Positions 25,825 through 35,044 of a DNA stretch of 64,000 nucleotides are shown piece after piece. Made by a program: the position numbers and the translations under genes. Below the pieces are notes generated by a model that worked only from the letters and a program-made list of their open reading frames with translations, was not told the DNA's origin and ran no database searches. This DNA is from MFD00082-c5 sp963697995 (GTDB taxonomy: Bacteria > Chlamydiota > Chlamydiia > Chlamydiales > JAJFMB01): assembly GCA_963697995.1 (NCBI GenBank), contig OY969110.1, forward strand, positions 1,987,575 through 2,051,574. Direction: 5' to 3'. Position 1 is the first letter of the stretch; the number at the start of each line of letters is the position of its first letter.

Positions 25825-26646
25825 ATGTTTTTTGCCGATCTTCACTGCCACTCAACCCACTCCGATGGGACAGTGTCTCCAAAAGAGTTGGTGCTGCTTG
25901 CAAAAAGTTTGGGATTAAAGGGGCTCTCCATTACAGACCACGATACAGCAACGAGTTTTCTTGCCGCAAAACCTTTTGCAGATGAAGCCGGTCTTCTTTT
26001 GATTCCAGGCGTTGAGTTTTCCGCAACTCTTGATAAAACATCAGTACACATCTTAGGTTATAGCTTTGACCCAGAGCATCAAGCGATTAAAGAACTCTGT
26101 TTAAAACACGTAAGCCGCAGAAAATTGCGGAATGCCGCTATTCTTGAGCGGTTTAAAGCACACAATATCACAATCTACGAAGAGGAGTTACCTCTCAATC
26201 TTCCCACAATGGGTCGTGCACACATCGCTAAAGCTCTTCTCAATAAAGGGGTTGTCTCAAGTATCCAGGAAGCTTTTCACAAGTATCTCGGAGATAACAA
26301 ACCTTGCTACGTCGAAACCGAAGGAATCTCTCCCCAAGACACTATCGATGTGATCCATCAAGCAGGCGGAATCGCTGTTATCGCTCATCCCCACCTCATC
26401 GAAACAAACACCCTTCTTAAAAAACTTCTCGATCTTCCCTTTGACGGCATTGAGTGTGTCTACGGCAACTTCTGCCTTGAAAAACATCTCAAATGGCAAA
26501 ATATCGCCCGAAAAAAAAATTGGTTAGAAACTGGGGGGTCAGACTTTCATGGAGATATTAAACCGCAAATCTTACTTGGAATGAGTGGCGTCTCTGAGGA
26601 CCTTTTCAATCTTTTGCTAAAACGCTATCTTTCACACACAAAGTAA
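25825..26646 (+). CDS. PHP-domain phosphoesterase (RNase AM/TrpH-like)
   Basis: A 273-residue metal-dependent PHP protein: ADLHCHSTHSDGT, SITDHDTA, LIPGVEFSA, the internal TMGRAHIAKALL, GGIAVIAHPHLI and TGGSDFHGD supply the usual nine metal ligands. Relatives act as 3',5'-nucleoside bisphosphatase or as the 5'-3' RNase AM that trims rRNA ends. It lies three bases after murB. The frame overlaps the convergent efflux-protein gene by 41 bases. Confidence 0.9.
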   Translation: MFFADLHCHSTHSDGTVSPKELVLLAKSLGLKGLSITDHDTATSFLAAKPFADEAGLLLIPGVEFSATLDKTSVHILGYSFDPEHQAIKELCLKHVSRRKLRNAAILERFKAHNITIYEEELPLNLPTMGRAHIAKALLNKGVVSSIQEAFHKYLGDNKPCYVETEGISPQDTIDVIHQAGGIAVIAHPHLIETNTLLKKLLDLPFDGIECVYGNFCLEKHLKWQNIARKKNWLETGGSDFHGDIKPQILLGMSGVSEDLFNLLLKRYLSHTK

Positions 26647-27934
26647 CCATTTCCCTCCCAAAATCAACTTCTAAAAGAGTACCCATGGCAATTTGAAGTT
26701 TGCCAAACCAAATGGCATGAGTCTTCTTTTGCCTTAAAAGTTTCTCCTCTGCCTCTGCCAACCCATTTAAAGAATAGATGATCGGAAATTCCTCGTTTTT
26801 GAACTCCTTAAACAGCTCCTCTATTTCCATTGCAATCTCCCCCTTTTTGCTTGAAATATTTAGAAGGGTTTCACTTCTTGCCATCCATTCCCCTCCTAAA
26901 TTTCGCCTCTCCTTATAAGTAGGAAAAGATAGAGAGACCTCGACACCCCTTTCGTGAACATTTTGCCAATCTTCATCAATTTTATAGTGTAGTTTTAAAT
27001 CGACGCTCGGAAGTTTTTCATTTTTTTTATTTAAAATCAATAAAGAGATCCCCTCTTCAAGGGTATTTAAAGCCTGAAGATCTTTTCTATAAGAAAAGGC
27101 CTTCTCCAAACAGGCCCTTTGATTGAATTCAAAAACTTCTCTAAACGGATCGAGATCCTCTAAAGAGACTTCTCTACCAATAAACCCCTCTAAATCTTTT
27201 TTACAAAAAGCTAACTCTCTTTCTGCTGCGAGAAGTGAACGCTTTGCAAAACTCATCTCTAAAATAATGTAAGACACGTCTGATAACTCACCTGAGACGA
27301 TTTTAGGGCGAACATCCTTGTAAAACTCTTCAAATCGTTTAAGAGTTTTTTCCCAAATGGCGACTCGCTCCTTTGCAAAAACAAGATTCCAATAAAGGGT
27401 AATCGGCTCAATTAAAGCTTGAGAGAAATTGTGAACTGCGCCTAAAAAATCTATTTTTTGCTGCAGTTCTATCACTTTTTCTTGGGTTGCTAAATGGCCA
27501 AAACGAAACTCTTTTAAAAGGGGTTGATGAAGCCGAAAAGCAATCCCTTCTGCTTTTAAAGCTTTTGGCCCGGTCGTTGGACTCTTATAGGAGCTAAAAT
27601 GCATCTCACACTCAACCTTGGTGCCTACCCGAAACTGCTTAGACTCGATCCAAGAAGCAAACGTCATATCGGAGCTATTTTTAGAAGGAACAGGATCTGT
27701 AGAGGCTTGAGAGCTTGAATTAAAGCAATAAATATTCGTCTCTCGGTCAAACGGCTTAGCGAGCTGAAGCTTAGACTCTTCAGCGAGTTTATGAGCATTT
27801 TCAAGCGTTTCTGTATAAAGAGCCAAACTTTCGAGAAGCACCTCTCTTAGAGAGCTATCGCAAACTCTTGGGGCTTCGACAAAAAGTGCGGCCTCTATCG
27901 AGGCGAAGAAAAATAAAAAAATCGCTAAGCGCAT
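26606..27934 (-). CDS. TolC-like outer membrane efflux protein
   Basis: About 442 residues. Signal peptide MRLAIFLFFFASIEA, then long amphipathic helices (LLAAERELAFCKKDLEGFIG, KAFSYRKDLQALNTLEEGIS) with DVSYIILEMSFAKRSL, and a beta segment HERGVEVSLSFPTYKERRN like the second TolC repeat. The sequence is divergent; the OEP call rests on pattern and length. The ATG at 27934 directly follows the cydB stop (TAAAATG), so it is the third cistron of cydAB. No inner-membrane or adaptor partner is nearby. Confidence 0.72.
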   Translation of the reverse strand: MRLAIFLFFFASIEAALFVEAPRVCDSSLREVLLESLALYTETLENAHKLAEESKLQLAKPFDRETNIYCFNSSSQASTDPVPSKNSSDMTFASWIESKQFRVGTKVECEMHFSSYKSPTTGPKALKAEGIAFRLHQPLLKEFRFGHLATQEKVIELQQKIDFLGAVHNFSQALIEPITLYWNLVFAKERVAIWEKTLKRFEEFYKDVRPKIVSGELSDVSYIILEMSFAKRSLLAAERELAFCKKDLEGFIGREVSLEDLDPFREVFEFNQRACLEKAFSYRKDLQALNTLEEGISLLILNKKNEKLPSVDLKLHYKIDEDWQNVHERGVEVSLSFPTYKERRNLGGEWMARSETLLNISSKKGEIAMEIEELFKEFKNEEFPIIYSLNGLAEAEEKLLRQKKTHAIWFGKLQIAMGTLLEVDFGREMVTLCVKDSVLAKD

Positions 27935-27935
27935 T

Positions 27936-28970
27936 TTAATAACTAGAGGCGTCAAGTTTTACTTTTCCGTGGAAAATGATGTAGACAGCCACAGTATAAG
28001 CTAAAACCAATGGAATTCCAATCCCCGAAATAATAAACAAAATCTGAAGCGTTTCTAAGGAAGAGGAGGAGTTGTGAATAGTCAGACTTAAATCTAGAGG
28101 GGCATTACTTGCTCTCACAAGGTTTGGATAAGTACCCAGGGCATAAAGAGCCACAAGAGAAGCTATAGCAAAGCAAGAAGAGGCAAAGGCTCTACCATCA
28201 AGGCGGTTATTCACCTCTCTTGGAATATTGGCAATCGATAGCATCGTCAAAAGAGCCAAAAGAAAAAATTCAGGATGATTTTTTACCACTTCCACCATGT
28301 GAGGCTGATAAATAAGCGTCGCCATCGTGACTGTTGCATAAGAGATGATAAAGGAGATAATCGCAGGATTAATCCAAGTTCTCACTTTATCGTGTAACTC
28401 CCCTTCAGTTTTCATAAGAAGATAGATCGCTCCGTGCATAGAGAAACAGGCGACAGTCGTTATTCCCATTAAAATCGAGTAAGGGTTTAGGAAAAAAAGG
28501 GAACTGTCGACAACCATATCTTGCGCCTCATTTAACGGAACTCCCCTGACAAGATTTCCCAAAACAAGCCCTAACCCAAAAGAGATAACAAGAGAGGCCA
28601 CGCTAAAAAGCACATCCCACATCCAACGCCAGAAAGGGTAGGGGCGTTTACTGCGAAACTCAATTGCAACAGCTCTAAAAATAATACCACTTAAGAAAAG
28701 CATCACAAAGTTGTAAAAGCCTGATGTAATCGCTGCATAAGCTATGGGAAACCCTGCAAAAAGAGCCCCACCTGCTACCACAAGCCACACTTCATTGCCA
28801 TCCCAAACAGGGCCGATTGAGTTTAACATCAATCGCCTCTCCTCATCCTTTTTAGAAAAAAGATGAAGCATCCCGACCCCTAAATCAAAACCATCTAAAA
28901 GGGCGTACCCAGTAATCAACACCATCAATAAAGAAAACCAACCGATTTGATACATTTCCAAAAGATTCAT
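27936..28970 (-). CDS. cydB: Cytochrome bd ubiquinol oxidase subunit II
   Basis: A 344-residue multi-pass membrane protein. GYALLDGFDLGVGML is the CydB signature, followed by RRLMLNSIGPVWDGNEVWLV and FRAVAIEFRSKRP. It partners CydA in a high-affinity oxygen-reducing quinol oxidase. Starts with a four-base overlap to cydA (ATGA). Chlamydia also carries cydAB as its terminal oxidase. Confidence 0.97.
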   Translation of the reverse strand: MNLLEMYQIGWFSLLMVLITGYALLDGFDLGVGMLHLFSKKDEERRLMLNSIGPVWDGNEVWLVVAGGALFAGFPIAYAAITSGFYNFVMLFLSGIIFRAVAIEFRSKRPYPFWRWMWDVLFSVASLVISFGLGLVLGNLVRGVPLNEAQDMVVDSSLFFLNPYSILMGITTVACFSMHGAIYLLMKTEGELHDKVRTWINPAIISFIISYATVTMATLIYQPHMVEVVKNHPEFFLLALLTMLSIANIPREVNNRLDGRAFASSCFAIASLVALYALGTYPNLVRASNAPLDLSLTIHNSSSSLETLQILFIISGIGIPLVLAYTVAVYIIFHGKVKLDASSY

Positions 28971-30340
28971 GACGTGATCTCCTTAATAAGCCCTTCCATC
29001 GCATGATAGGGAGCCAAATCCCCATCCTCCGGTCCATGTTTTATTTTTTCATTGAGAAGATAAATAAACATTGCAAAAAGAAAGAGGTAAACAATTCCAA
29101 ACATAATAATCGACCCAAGAACTTGAGAGGCGACAACGGACTTTGACAGTCCCTCTGAAATTCTAAGCAAATTGTAGACAATCCAAGGATATCTTCCCAT
29201 TTCAGCGGCAATCCATCCCGCTTGATTGGCTATCTGAGGAGCTAAAACAGCAAAAGTTAAAGCCCAAAGTGTTTTTCTACTTGTAAAAAGTTGCCCCCTG
29301 ATCCAAAGAAATACTCCCCAAATAGAAAGGGAAAACATGATAGCCCAACAAAAAATCATCACTCGATAGATTTGAAAAACTGAAGCGGTTTTAGGCCAAT
29401 CTTTTTTTGGAAAAGCGTTTAATCCAACAACTTCAGCCTCTTTATCGTTAAACGAGAGATAACTTAACAATTTAGGAATTTGAACAGCATAATCGATTCT
29501 TTGCTCCTTTTCGTTGACTAGGCCAAAAAGAGTCATCGGAGCTGCCTTGGTCGTCTCAAAAAGCCCCTCGAAAGCGGCCAATTTAAGAGGCTGATACTTA
29601 GCGACAACTTTACCGCTCAAATCTCCTAATATAAGTTGAAGAATACACGAAATTAAGGCAATTGGAAGGGCAATTTTTAGGGAGGTCTTAGCAAAAGAGA
29701 TGTGCCTTTTTTTCAAAAGATAAAAGGCTGCAATACTCATAACAAGAAAAGCACCAGCCGCCCACGTTCCAACGACCACATGAGAGAGCCTTACAATAGA
29801 GGAAGGATTAAAGACCATCTGCCAAAAATCGGTAATTTCAGCTCTTGCGCGAAGCCCTTCTCCTACGATGTGATACCCGGCAGGAGTTTGCATCCAAGAG
29901 TTGGCCACCACAATCCAAACGGCACTAAAATGGGCTCCAAGACACACCATAAGGGTTGAAAAAAAATGAAGTTTTTTGCCAATTCTATCCCAGCCAAACA
30001 AAAGAAGAGCTAAAAAACCCGACTCCAGAAAGAAGGCAAAAACACCTTCTGCTGCCAAAGCACTTCCAAAAACGTCTCCCACAAAGCGGGAGTAGGTGGC
30101 CCAGTTCGTTCCAAATTCAAACTCCATGACGATACCTGTGGCTACACCAACGGCAAAAGTTAAAGCAAAGATTTTTGTCCAAAATTTAGCCATGGTTTTA
30201 TACCTCTCCTCACCTTTGACAAGGTAAAGCCCTTCAGCTATCACCATAATAAGCCCAAGCCCCATGCTTAAAGGGGGATAGATATAGTGAAACATTATGG
30301 TTAAAGCAAACTGCAATCTGGCTAGTATCTCGACATCCAT
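28967..30340 (-). CDS. cydA: Cytochrome bd ubiquinol oxidase subunit I
   Basis: A 457-residue heme-bearing subunit. It begins MDVEILARLQFALTIMFHYI (heme ligand His in TIMFHY), then FEFGTNWATYSRFVGDVFGS, EGVFAFFLESGFLALLLFGW, the Q-loop with GWIAAEMGRYPWIVY, and several helices. The length indicates the short Q-loop form. Transcribed first in cydA-cydB-tolC-like, divergent from the c-di-AMP synthase gene across about 115 bases that hold the two promoters. Confidence 0.97.
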   Translation of the reverse strand: MDVEILARLQFALTIMFHYIYPPLSMGLGLIMVIAEGLYLVKGEERYKTMAKFWTKIFALTFAVGVATGIVMEFEFGTNWATYSRFVGDVFGSALAAEGVFAFFLESGFLALLLFGWDRIGKKLHFFSTLMVCLGAHFSAVWIVVANSWMQTPAGYHIVGEGLRARAEITDFWQMVFNPSSIVRLSHVVVGTWAAGAFLVMSIAAFYLLKKRHISFAKTSLKIALPIALISCILQLILGDLSGKVVAKYQPLKLAAFEGLFETTKAAPMTLFGLVNEKEQRIDYAVQIPKLLSYLSFNDKEAEVVGLNAFPKKDWPKTASVFQIYRVMIFCWAIMFSLSIWGVFLWIRGQLFTSRKTLWALTFAVLAPQIANQAGWIAAEMGRYPWIVYNLLRISEGLSKSVVASQVLGSIIMFGIVYLFLFAMFIYLLNEKIKHGPEDGDLAPYHAMEGLIKEITS

Positions 30341-30455
30341 GCTAAAAACCTCAATTTAAAAGAAGACTAAACTACCAAAAATTTATATAGAGAGCAAGTG
30401 AAATGAGCAAAAAATAAGTGCCAATTATTGCTTCAATTTGATAGAATACTCCCTT

Positions 30456-31265
30456 ATGAACATTCTAGAATTGTTAGTCCCAAGCATCGAAATCTCTATC
30501 ATAAGCCTTCTCACCTACGGCTTTCTCTCCTTTTTTTGGAACACCAAAAGTATGGACGTGATTTTTGGTCTTTTGACCTTCCTGCTTCTCTATACACTTT
30601 CAATCTGGTTTAATCTTCCTGTGCTTCAGCAGCTTTTTTTCTACTTTGTCAACGTTGCAATCATTGCTCTTCTCATCATTTTCCAACCAGAGTTAAGACT
30701 TGCCCTTTCAAGATTTAATATGAAGGGAAAAAAATACCACGAGATTGCTCAATTCGATCCCTTCTTAGAGGCCCTAACCCAAGTTGTTTACCAGCTCTCT
30801 GCCAATCGGGTTGGCGCACTCATTGTTTTAGAAAACCAGGAATCGCTTGATTATTTGATAGAGAAAGCGATTCCTCTCCATGCTAGATTTTCAAAGGAGT
30901 TACTTGAAACAATTTTTATCAACGGTACCCCTTTACACGATGGAGCCGTTGTGATTAGAGAGACTTTTATTCTTTCAGCCGCCACGATCCTTCCTCTTGC
31001 CGACGAGAGTCAACACCTGACCAAATCTATGGGAACAAGACACCGAGCAGGGCTTGGTATGAGTCAAACATCAGATGCTTTAGTGATCATTATTAGCGAA
31101 GAAACCGGAAGGGTTTCTGTTGCAAGAGAAGGGGTGATGACTCAAGGGATCAGAGAAGATCGCTTTAAAGGGATCATCAGAAGCGTCTTTCACCCAAAAA
31201 CGACCTCTCAATCCTCTTGGAAAGAGCATTTACCCCTTAAAACCCTTTTAAGGAGAAGCGCATGA
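30456..31265 (+). CDS. cdaA: Diadenylate cyclase (c-di-AMP synthase), membrane-anchored
   Basis: About 269 residues. Three N-terminal membrane helices are followed by a DisA_N domain with NGTPLHDGAVVIRE (DGA motif), MGTRHRAGLGMSQ (RHR motif) and VIIISEETGRVSVA, the ATP-binding and catalytic residues. Chlamydial c-di-AMP is sensed by STING in host cells. ATG at 30456 is chosen over an upstream TTG. The stop overlaps the next ATG (ATGA), coupling it to its YbbR partner. Confidence 0.95.
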   Translation: MNILELLVPSIEISIISLLTYGFLSFFWNTKSMDVIFGLLTFLLLYTLSIWFNLPVLQQLFFYFVNVAIIALLIIFQPELRLALSRFNMKGKKYHEIAQFDPFLEALTQVVYQLSANRVGALIVLENQESLDYLIEKAIPLHARFSKELLETIFINGTPLHDGAVVIRETFILSAATILPLADESQHLTKSMGTRHRAGLGMSQTSDALVIIISEETGRVSVAREGVMTQGIREDRFKGIIRSVFHPKTTSQSSWKEHLPLKTLLRRSA

Positions 31266-32494
31266 TCCAATCGCTTTTTCTCTACAATTGGCAAAAAAAA
31301 ATCATTGCTCTTCTGATTGCCACGATCGTATGGATATTTGTGAATCAATCGTTTGTTGAAACGACAACTCTTCCTCAAGTCTCTATCAAAGTGATTAACT
31401 TACCCCCCGGAAAAACCATATCGGGAATGCTCCCAAATGGGACTCTTGCTAAAAGGATTACTCTCACTCTTACTGGAACTAAGCACATCATCGAAAAACT
31501 TGAGTCGGGTGATGTAGGAGTCGTGGTCGATGGCTCCTCTATTCATCAAAATGAATGGATTTTACAGGTCACAAAAAACAACCTAGTCTCATTAAATCCA
31601 TCGATCAATTTAAGTCGCCATATCACTCAAATCGCTCATAAAGAGTATGTGCTTAAATTTAGCAATCTGATCACTGAAAAAATTCCTGTCACAATTCTTA
31701 ACCCCTTAGGCGAGCCTCCAGAGGGGTACCTCTTTTTAGGCGTTACCCCACAAACTTTCTATCAAGTTGTGACAGGTCCCGAAAGGGAAATTTTAGATAT
31801 GAAAGTAAAAGGTCTCGAGCTACAATTTAACTTAAATGAGATCACCAAAGCTGATTTAGACGAGATCCAGCTAAAACTTAAAAAACAAGCCAACGACGAG
31901 GTGAGTTTTCTAGTTCCCAATAAGTGGAAATATGTGACCCTCCCCTTTTATAGAAACCCTCAAGTGAAGGAACTTAACGATCCCTCATCGGATCTGATTC
32001 GATTAGATTTTCTAGCTTTAAACCTTTTACCGATTGAAAAAGAGATCCCGATAAGAGTCTACTACCCTTCCCTTCTTCAATCACAAATCAATCCAAAAAC
32101 GAGCCCTCTTCTAACAAATGAATTGATCGTAGAAAAAAACGGTGTTATGACCCTTAATACTCCTCTGTTTGCCAGGCATGTGGGTAAATTTTTCTTAAAC
32201 CTGGTACGGGACCATTTAGAGATTGCCCTTATTGCCTCTCCCAAAGGGGAACCTTTAAAGTGGAGCTTACAAATTCTAAATCCTAATTTATTGGAAGATC
32301 AGTACGTGGCCTACTGGATGTCTAACAAAACGGAAAAAAGCTCAAGCTCTCGAAACTCTGAAGGACTTTACAGAAAGCGTTTTAAACACTACATGCAAAC
32401 TATGCGCCTCTTTGTTTCAAAAGATACCCCACTTCAAATAACAGCTACATGGGAAGATCAGGGGATTGTCACTCAGATCGAGGGGAAAACTTAA
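31262..32494 (+). CDS. cdaR: YbbR-domain protein, CdaA regulator type
   Basis: A 410-residue protein with one N-terminal membrane helix (KIIALLIATIVWIFVNQSF) and an extracytoplasmic part made of YbbR repeats (TTLPQVSIKVINLPPGKTI, EKIPVTILNPLGEPPEGYLF, then a divergent third). In Firmicutes the partner CdaR modulates CdaA. The gene pair order and four-base overlap with cdaA support the same role here. Probably located in the inner membrane with repeats in the periplasm. Confidence 0.87.
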   Translation: MIQSLFLYNWQKKIIALLIATIVWIFVNQSFVETTTLPQVSIKVINLPPGKTISGMLPNGTLAKRITLTLTGTKHIIEKLESGDVGVVVDGSSIHQNEWILQVTKNNLVSLNPSINLSRHITQIAHKEYVLKFSNLITEKIPVTILNPLGEPPEGYLFLGVTPQTFYQVVTGPEREILDMKVKGLELQFNLNEITKADLDEIQLKLKKQANDEVSFLVPNKWKYVTLPFYRNPQVKELNDPSSDLIRLDFLALNLLPIEKEIPIRVYYPSLLQSQINPKTSPLLTNELIVEKNGVMTLNTPLFARHVGKFFLNLVRDHLEIALIASPKGEPLKWSLQILNPNLLEDQYVAYWMSNKTEKSSSSRNSEGLYRKRFKHYMQTMRLFVSKDTPLQITATWEDQGIVTQIEGKT

Positions 32495-32500
32495 ACTCTT

Positions 32501-33217
32501 ATGCCAACAGCTCGCTTTTTTTTACCAAAACCTTTCATTGAAAAAGAGAGTGTGATTCTTGAAGGGCAGGAGAGTCAACACTTAAGCCGCGTTTGCAAGA
32601 GACGCCCTCGCGATGTGGTAGAGCTTGTGAATGGCTTAGGGGAGTTAGCTTTAGCGGAAGTGCTGGTTGTTGAAAAACAGACGACCACGCTTTTGATCAA
32701 AAAAGTTGAAAGAACCCCTTTAACAGAACCCCAATATATTTTAGCTTGCGCTCTTCCGCATGTGCAAAAACTCGATCTAATCGTAGAAAAGGGAACGGAA
32801 CTTGGATGCGATATTTTTTGGTTTTTCGATGGGGATAAAAGCGAAAAAAAAGGGGTCTCTCCGAATCAAAAATTAAGATTGAACACCATCGCGACCTCAG
32901 CATTAAAACAATCGGGAAGAGTTTACCTGCCTAAAATGGCATTTTTTCCAAATCTACAATCTGTCTTGGAGGAAAAAGCGACATTTTACTTCGGGGACAC
33001 TTCACCAAAAGCTCCTTTGTTTGGCTCTGTTTTTGATGTCAAAAAAAGTCTCCCCTTCTGCTTTATCACGGGCCCTGAGAGTGGATTTTCAAATGAAGAG
33101 ACTAAGTGGCTTCAAAAAAAAGCGATGGGAGTTAAGCTCCACACGAACATTCTTCGAGCAGAAACCGCTCCTTTGAGCGCAATCACATTAATGCATCACT
33201 TCAAATCAATGAGTTGA
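32501..33217 (+). CDS. rsmE: 16S rRNA m3U1498 methyltransferase
   Basis: A 238-residue SPOUT enzyme. PUA-like N-terminal part with EGQESQHLSRVCKRRPRD, then IVEKGTELGCD and the SPOUT knot FCFITGPESGFSNEE with ILRAETAPLSAITL. Follows cdaR after six bases. It modifies U1498 in the decoding region of 16S rRNA. Confidence 0.95.
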   Translation: MPTARFFLPKPFIEKESVILEGQESQHLSRVCKRRPRDVVELVNGLGELALAEVLVVEKQTTTLLIKKVERTPLTEPQYILACALPHVQKLDLIVEKGTELGCDIFWFFDGDKSEKKGVSPNQKLRLNTIATSALKQSGRVYLPKMAFFPNLQSVLEEKATFYFGDTSPKAPLFGSVFDVKKSLPFCFITGPESGFSNEETKWLQKKAMGVKLHTNILRAETAPLSAITLMHHFKSMS

Positions 33218-33480
33218 GCTGTTGCGATCATATGAGCTTTTGTCGACTCTTTATTACAGGGAACTCTATTAGCTCTCTCTCTTAAGAGACAAATAAGTGC
33301 TTTTAATTTCTTTTGACAGATCTCTTTTTCTTTTCCTTGAGCTTTCTGAAAGAGTTCAGCATTATTGATCACTGTGTTCGATAACACTTTGAGCATCTTA
33401 TAGTTAAACTTCTTTTCAGCAACCTGCAAACTTAAAAAATTTGAAAACTCTGAAATGTCGACAAAATATAATGGATTCAT
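33196..33480 (-). CDS. Small hypothetical helical protein
   Basis: A 94-residue protein beginning MNPLYFVDISEFSNFLSLQV, rich in Lys and Leu and probably all helical. The ATG at 33480 has GGGGGAAG just upstream, which supports expression. Converges with rsmE with a 22-base overlap. I see no family match. Confidence 0.6.
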   Translation of the reverse strand: MNPLYFVDISEFSNFLSLQVAEKKFNYKMLKVLSNTVINNAELFQKAQGKEKEICQKKLKALICLLRERANRVPCNKESTKAHMIATAQLIDLK

Positions 33481-33586
33481 ATCTTCCCCCTGTGATCACT
33501 CTTTTACAAAAAGGGTAAAAAAAATCCAAATCAATCTTTTGTAAAGATGCAGCTTTTCAGCTTTTTCAGTTACTGTCTAAGGACTA

Positions 33587-33775
33587 AGCAGTTAGGGATA
33601 AGCAGTTAGGGATAAGCAGTTAGGGATAAGCAGTTAGGGATAAGCAGTTAGGGATAAGCAATGCATTGTTGTTGCATTGTTAATGCATTGCTAATGTATT
33701 GTTGTTGCATTGCTAATGTATTGTTGTTGCATTGTTAATGCATTGTTAATGCATTGTTTATGCATTGTTGTTGAT
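33587..33775. repeat. Two adjacent tandem repeat tracts (14-bp and about 12-bp units)
   Basis: From 33587 the 14-mer AGCAGTTAGGGATA occurs five times without change. From about 33660 to 33775 a 12-base theme, GCATTGTTAAT with variants (GTATTGTTGTT), repeats about nine or ten times. The copies of the second tract differ by substitutions. No open frame spans the tracts. Confidence 0.93.
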
Positions 33776-33810
33776 AAACAGTGAAAGCTTGAAGGGGCTT
33801 TTTCAGGTTT

Positions 33811-35017
33811 TTGGTTTTAAGGGTTAAAGTTTAAGGGTTAAAGTTTAAGCGATTTTTTAGGTTTGTGGTTTTAAGGGTTAAAGTTTAAGGGTTAAAGTTT
33901 AAGCGATTTTTTAGGTTTAAGTATTTAAACAGTTTTTTCAAGTTTTTGGCTTAAGCCAAACTTGAAAAGGGGAGGGGGGAGAGAGGGCTTTAAAAGCCCT
34001 CTCTCCCCCCCTTAACCCCCCACCACTCACCCTAAATTCGGAAATGAGATAATGGCTCCAACCTTTGGTTGGAGGGTTCTAAGGGGGAAAATGCTTTTCC
34101 CCCTTAGGATCCCCCTTTTGCTTCCCCTCCTAAGTTGAAAGCAGGGGGGAAAAGCAATTTCCCCCCTACCCCCCCCTTTGCGTCAAAGGGGGGAAAGTTC
34201 ACTTTCCCCCCTACCCCCCCCTTGATCCTTCGAGTTGTTATTCTAACCGTTTGGCAATCGATCTATTCGGAAAAGAGCAAAATGCATTTCTTCAAGTTTT
34301 GGCCTTCAGCCAAAACTTTGGAAATGCAAGAGGGAGGAGAGGTTTCGCACCTCTCCTCCCCTTCCCACCTCACCGCGTTAGGGGCTTTCGCCCCTAAAAC
34401 CCCTTATAATTGGGTTGCAAGGGCGAAGCCTTTGCTGCGGAGAGAGGGGTTAAGGGGAGAGAGGTGCAAAACCTCTCTCCCCTTTGCCTTAAGGTTTGGC
34501 GTCAGCCAAAAACCTTAAGGGATTAAACTTCACCCGATTAGATCGAACATCAAACAGTTACAACAATGGGTAAAAGGATCAAGGGGGGGTAGGGGGGAAA
34601 GGAACTTTCACCCCTTTGACGCAAAGGGGGGGGTAGGGGGGAAATCGCTTTTCCCCCCTGCTTTCAACTTAGGAGGGGAAGCAAAAGGGGGATCCTAAGG
34701 GGGAAAAGCATTTTCCCCCTTAGAACCCCTCCAACCAAAGGTTGGAGCCATTATCTCGTTTCCGAATTTAGGGTGAGTGGTGGGGGGTTAAGGGGGGGAG
34801 AGAGGGCTTTTAAAGCCCTCTCTCCCCCCCTCCCCTTTTCAAGTTTGGCTTAAGCCAAAAACTTGAAAAAACTGTTTCAATACCTTAAAACATAAACCTT
34901 AAACCTTAATTCGTAAAACTTGAAAAAACTGTTTAAATACTTAAACCTAAAAAATCGCTTAAACCTTAAACCTTAAAACAATAAACCTAAAAAATCGCTT
35001 AAACTTTAAACCTTAAC
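33811..35017. repeat. Large imperfect inverted repeat built of nested hairpins
   Basis: The left arm (about 33835-34228) is nearly the reverse complement of the right arm (about 34579-35017; an extra 50-60 bases near 34870-34925), separated by about 350 bases. Each arm is itself a string of palindromes: 33938-33965; 33974-34010 (17-bp G/A-rich stem ending GGGCTT-TAA-AAGCCC); 34054-34074; 34079-34107; 34144-34166; 34171-34194; 34188-34211. The centre holds more, at about 34286-34326, 34332-34360, 34379-34397, 34454-34482 and 34487-34520. Stems are G/A-rich on one side and C/T-rich on the other. The outer arms carry repeated GGGTTAAAGTTTA-type units. No gene is supported here; short frames lie within the C-runs. 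Confidence 0.9.
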
Positions 35018-35044
35018 ACCAATAAGATCAAAAAGCCACATCCG

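Noticed and set aside
33587..33775. CRISPR-like spacing of repeats
   Set aside because: Units are directly adjacent without spacers, and no cas genes are present.
34135..34518. 127-codon open frame in the hairpin island
   Set aside because: It reads through C-runs and palindromes (repeated FPPTPP), so it is a by-product of the inverted repeat.
33811..35017. Composite transposon or insertion sequence with inverted ends
   Set aside because: The arms are far longer than insertion-sequence ends, no transposase frame lies between them, and I saw no target duplication.
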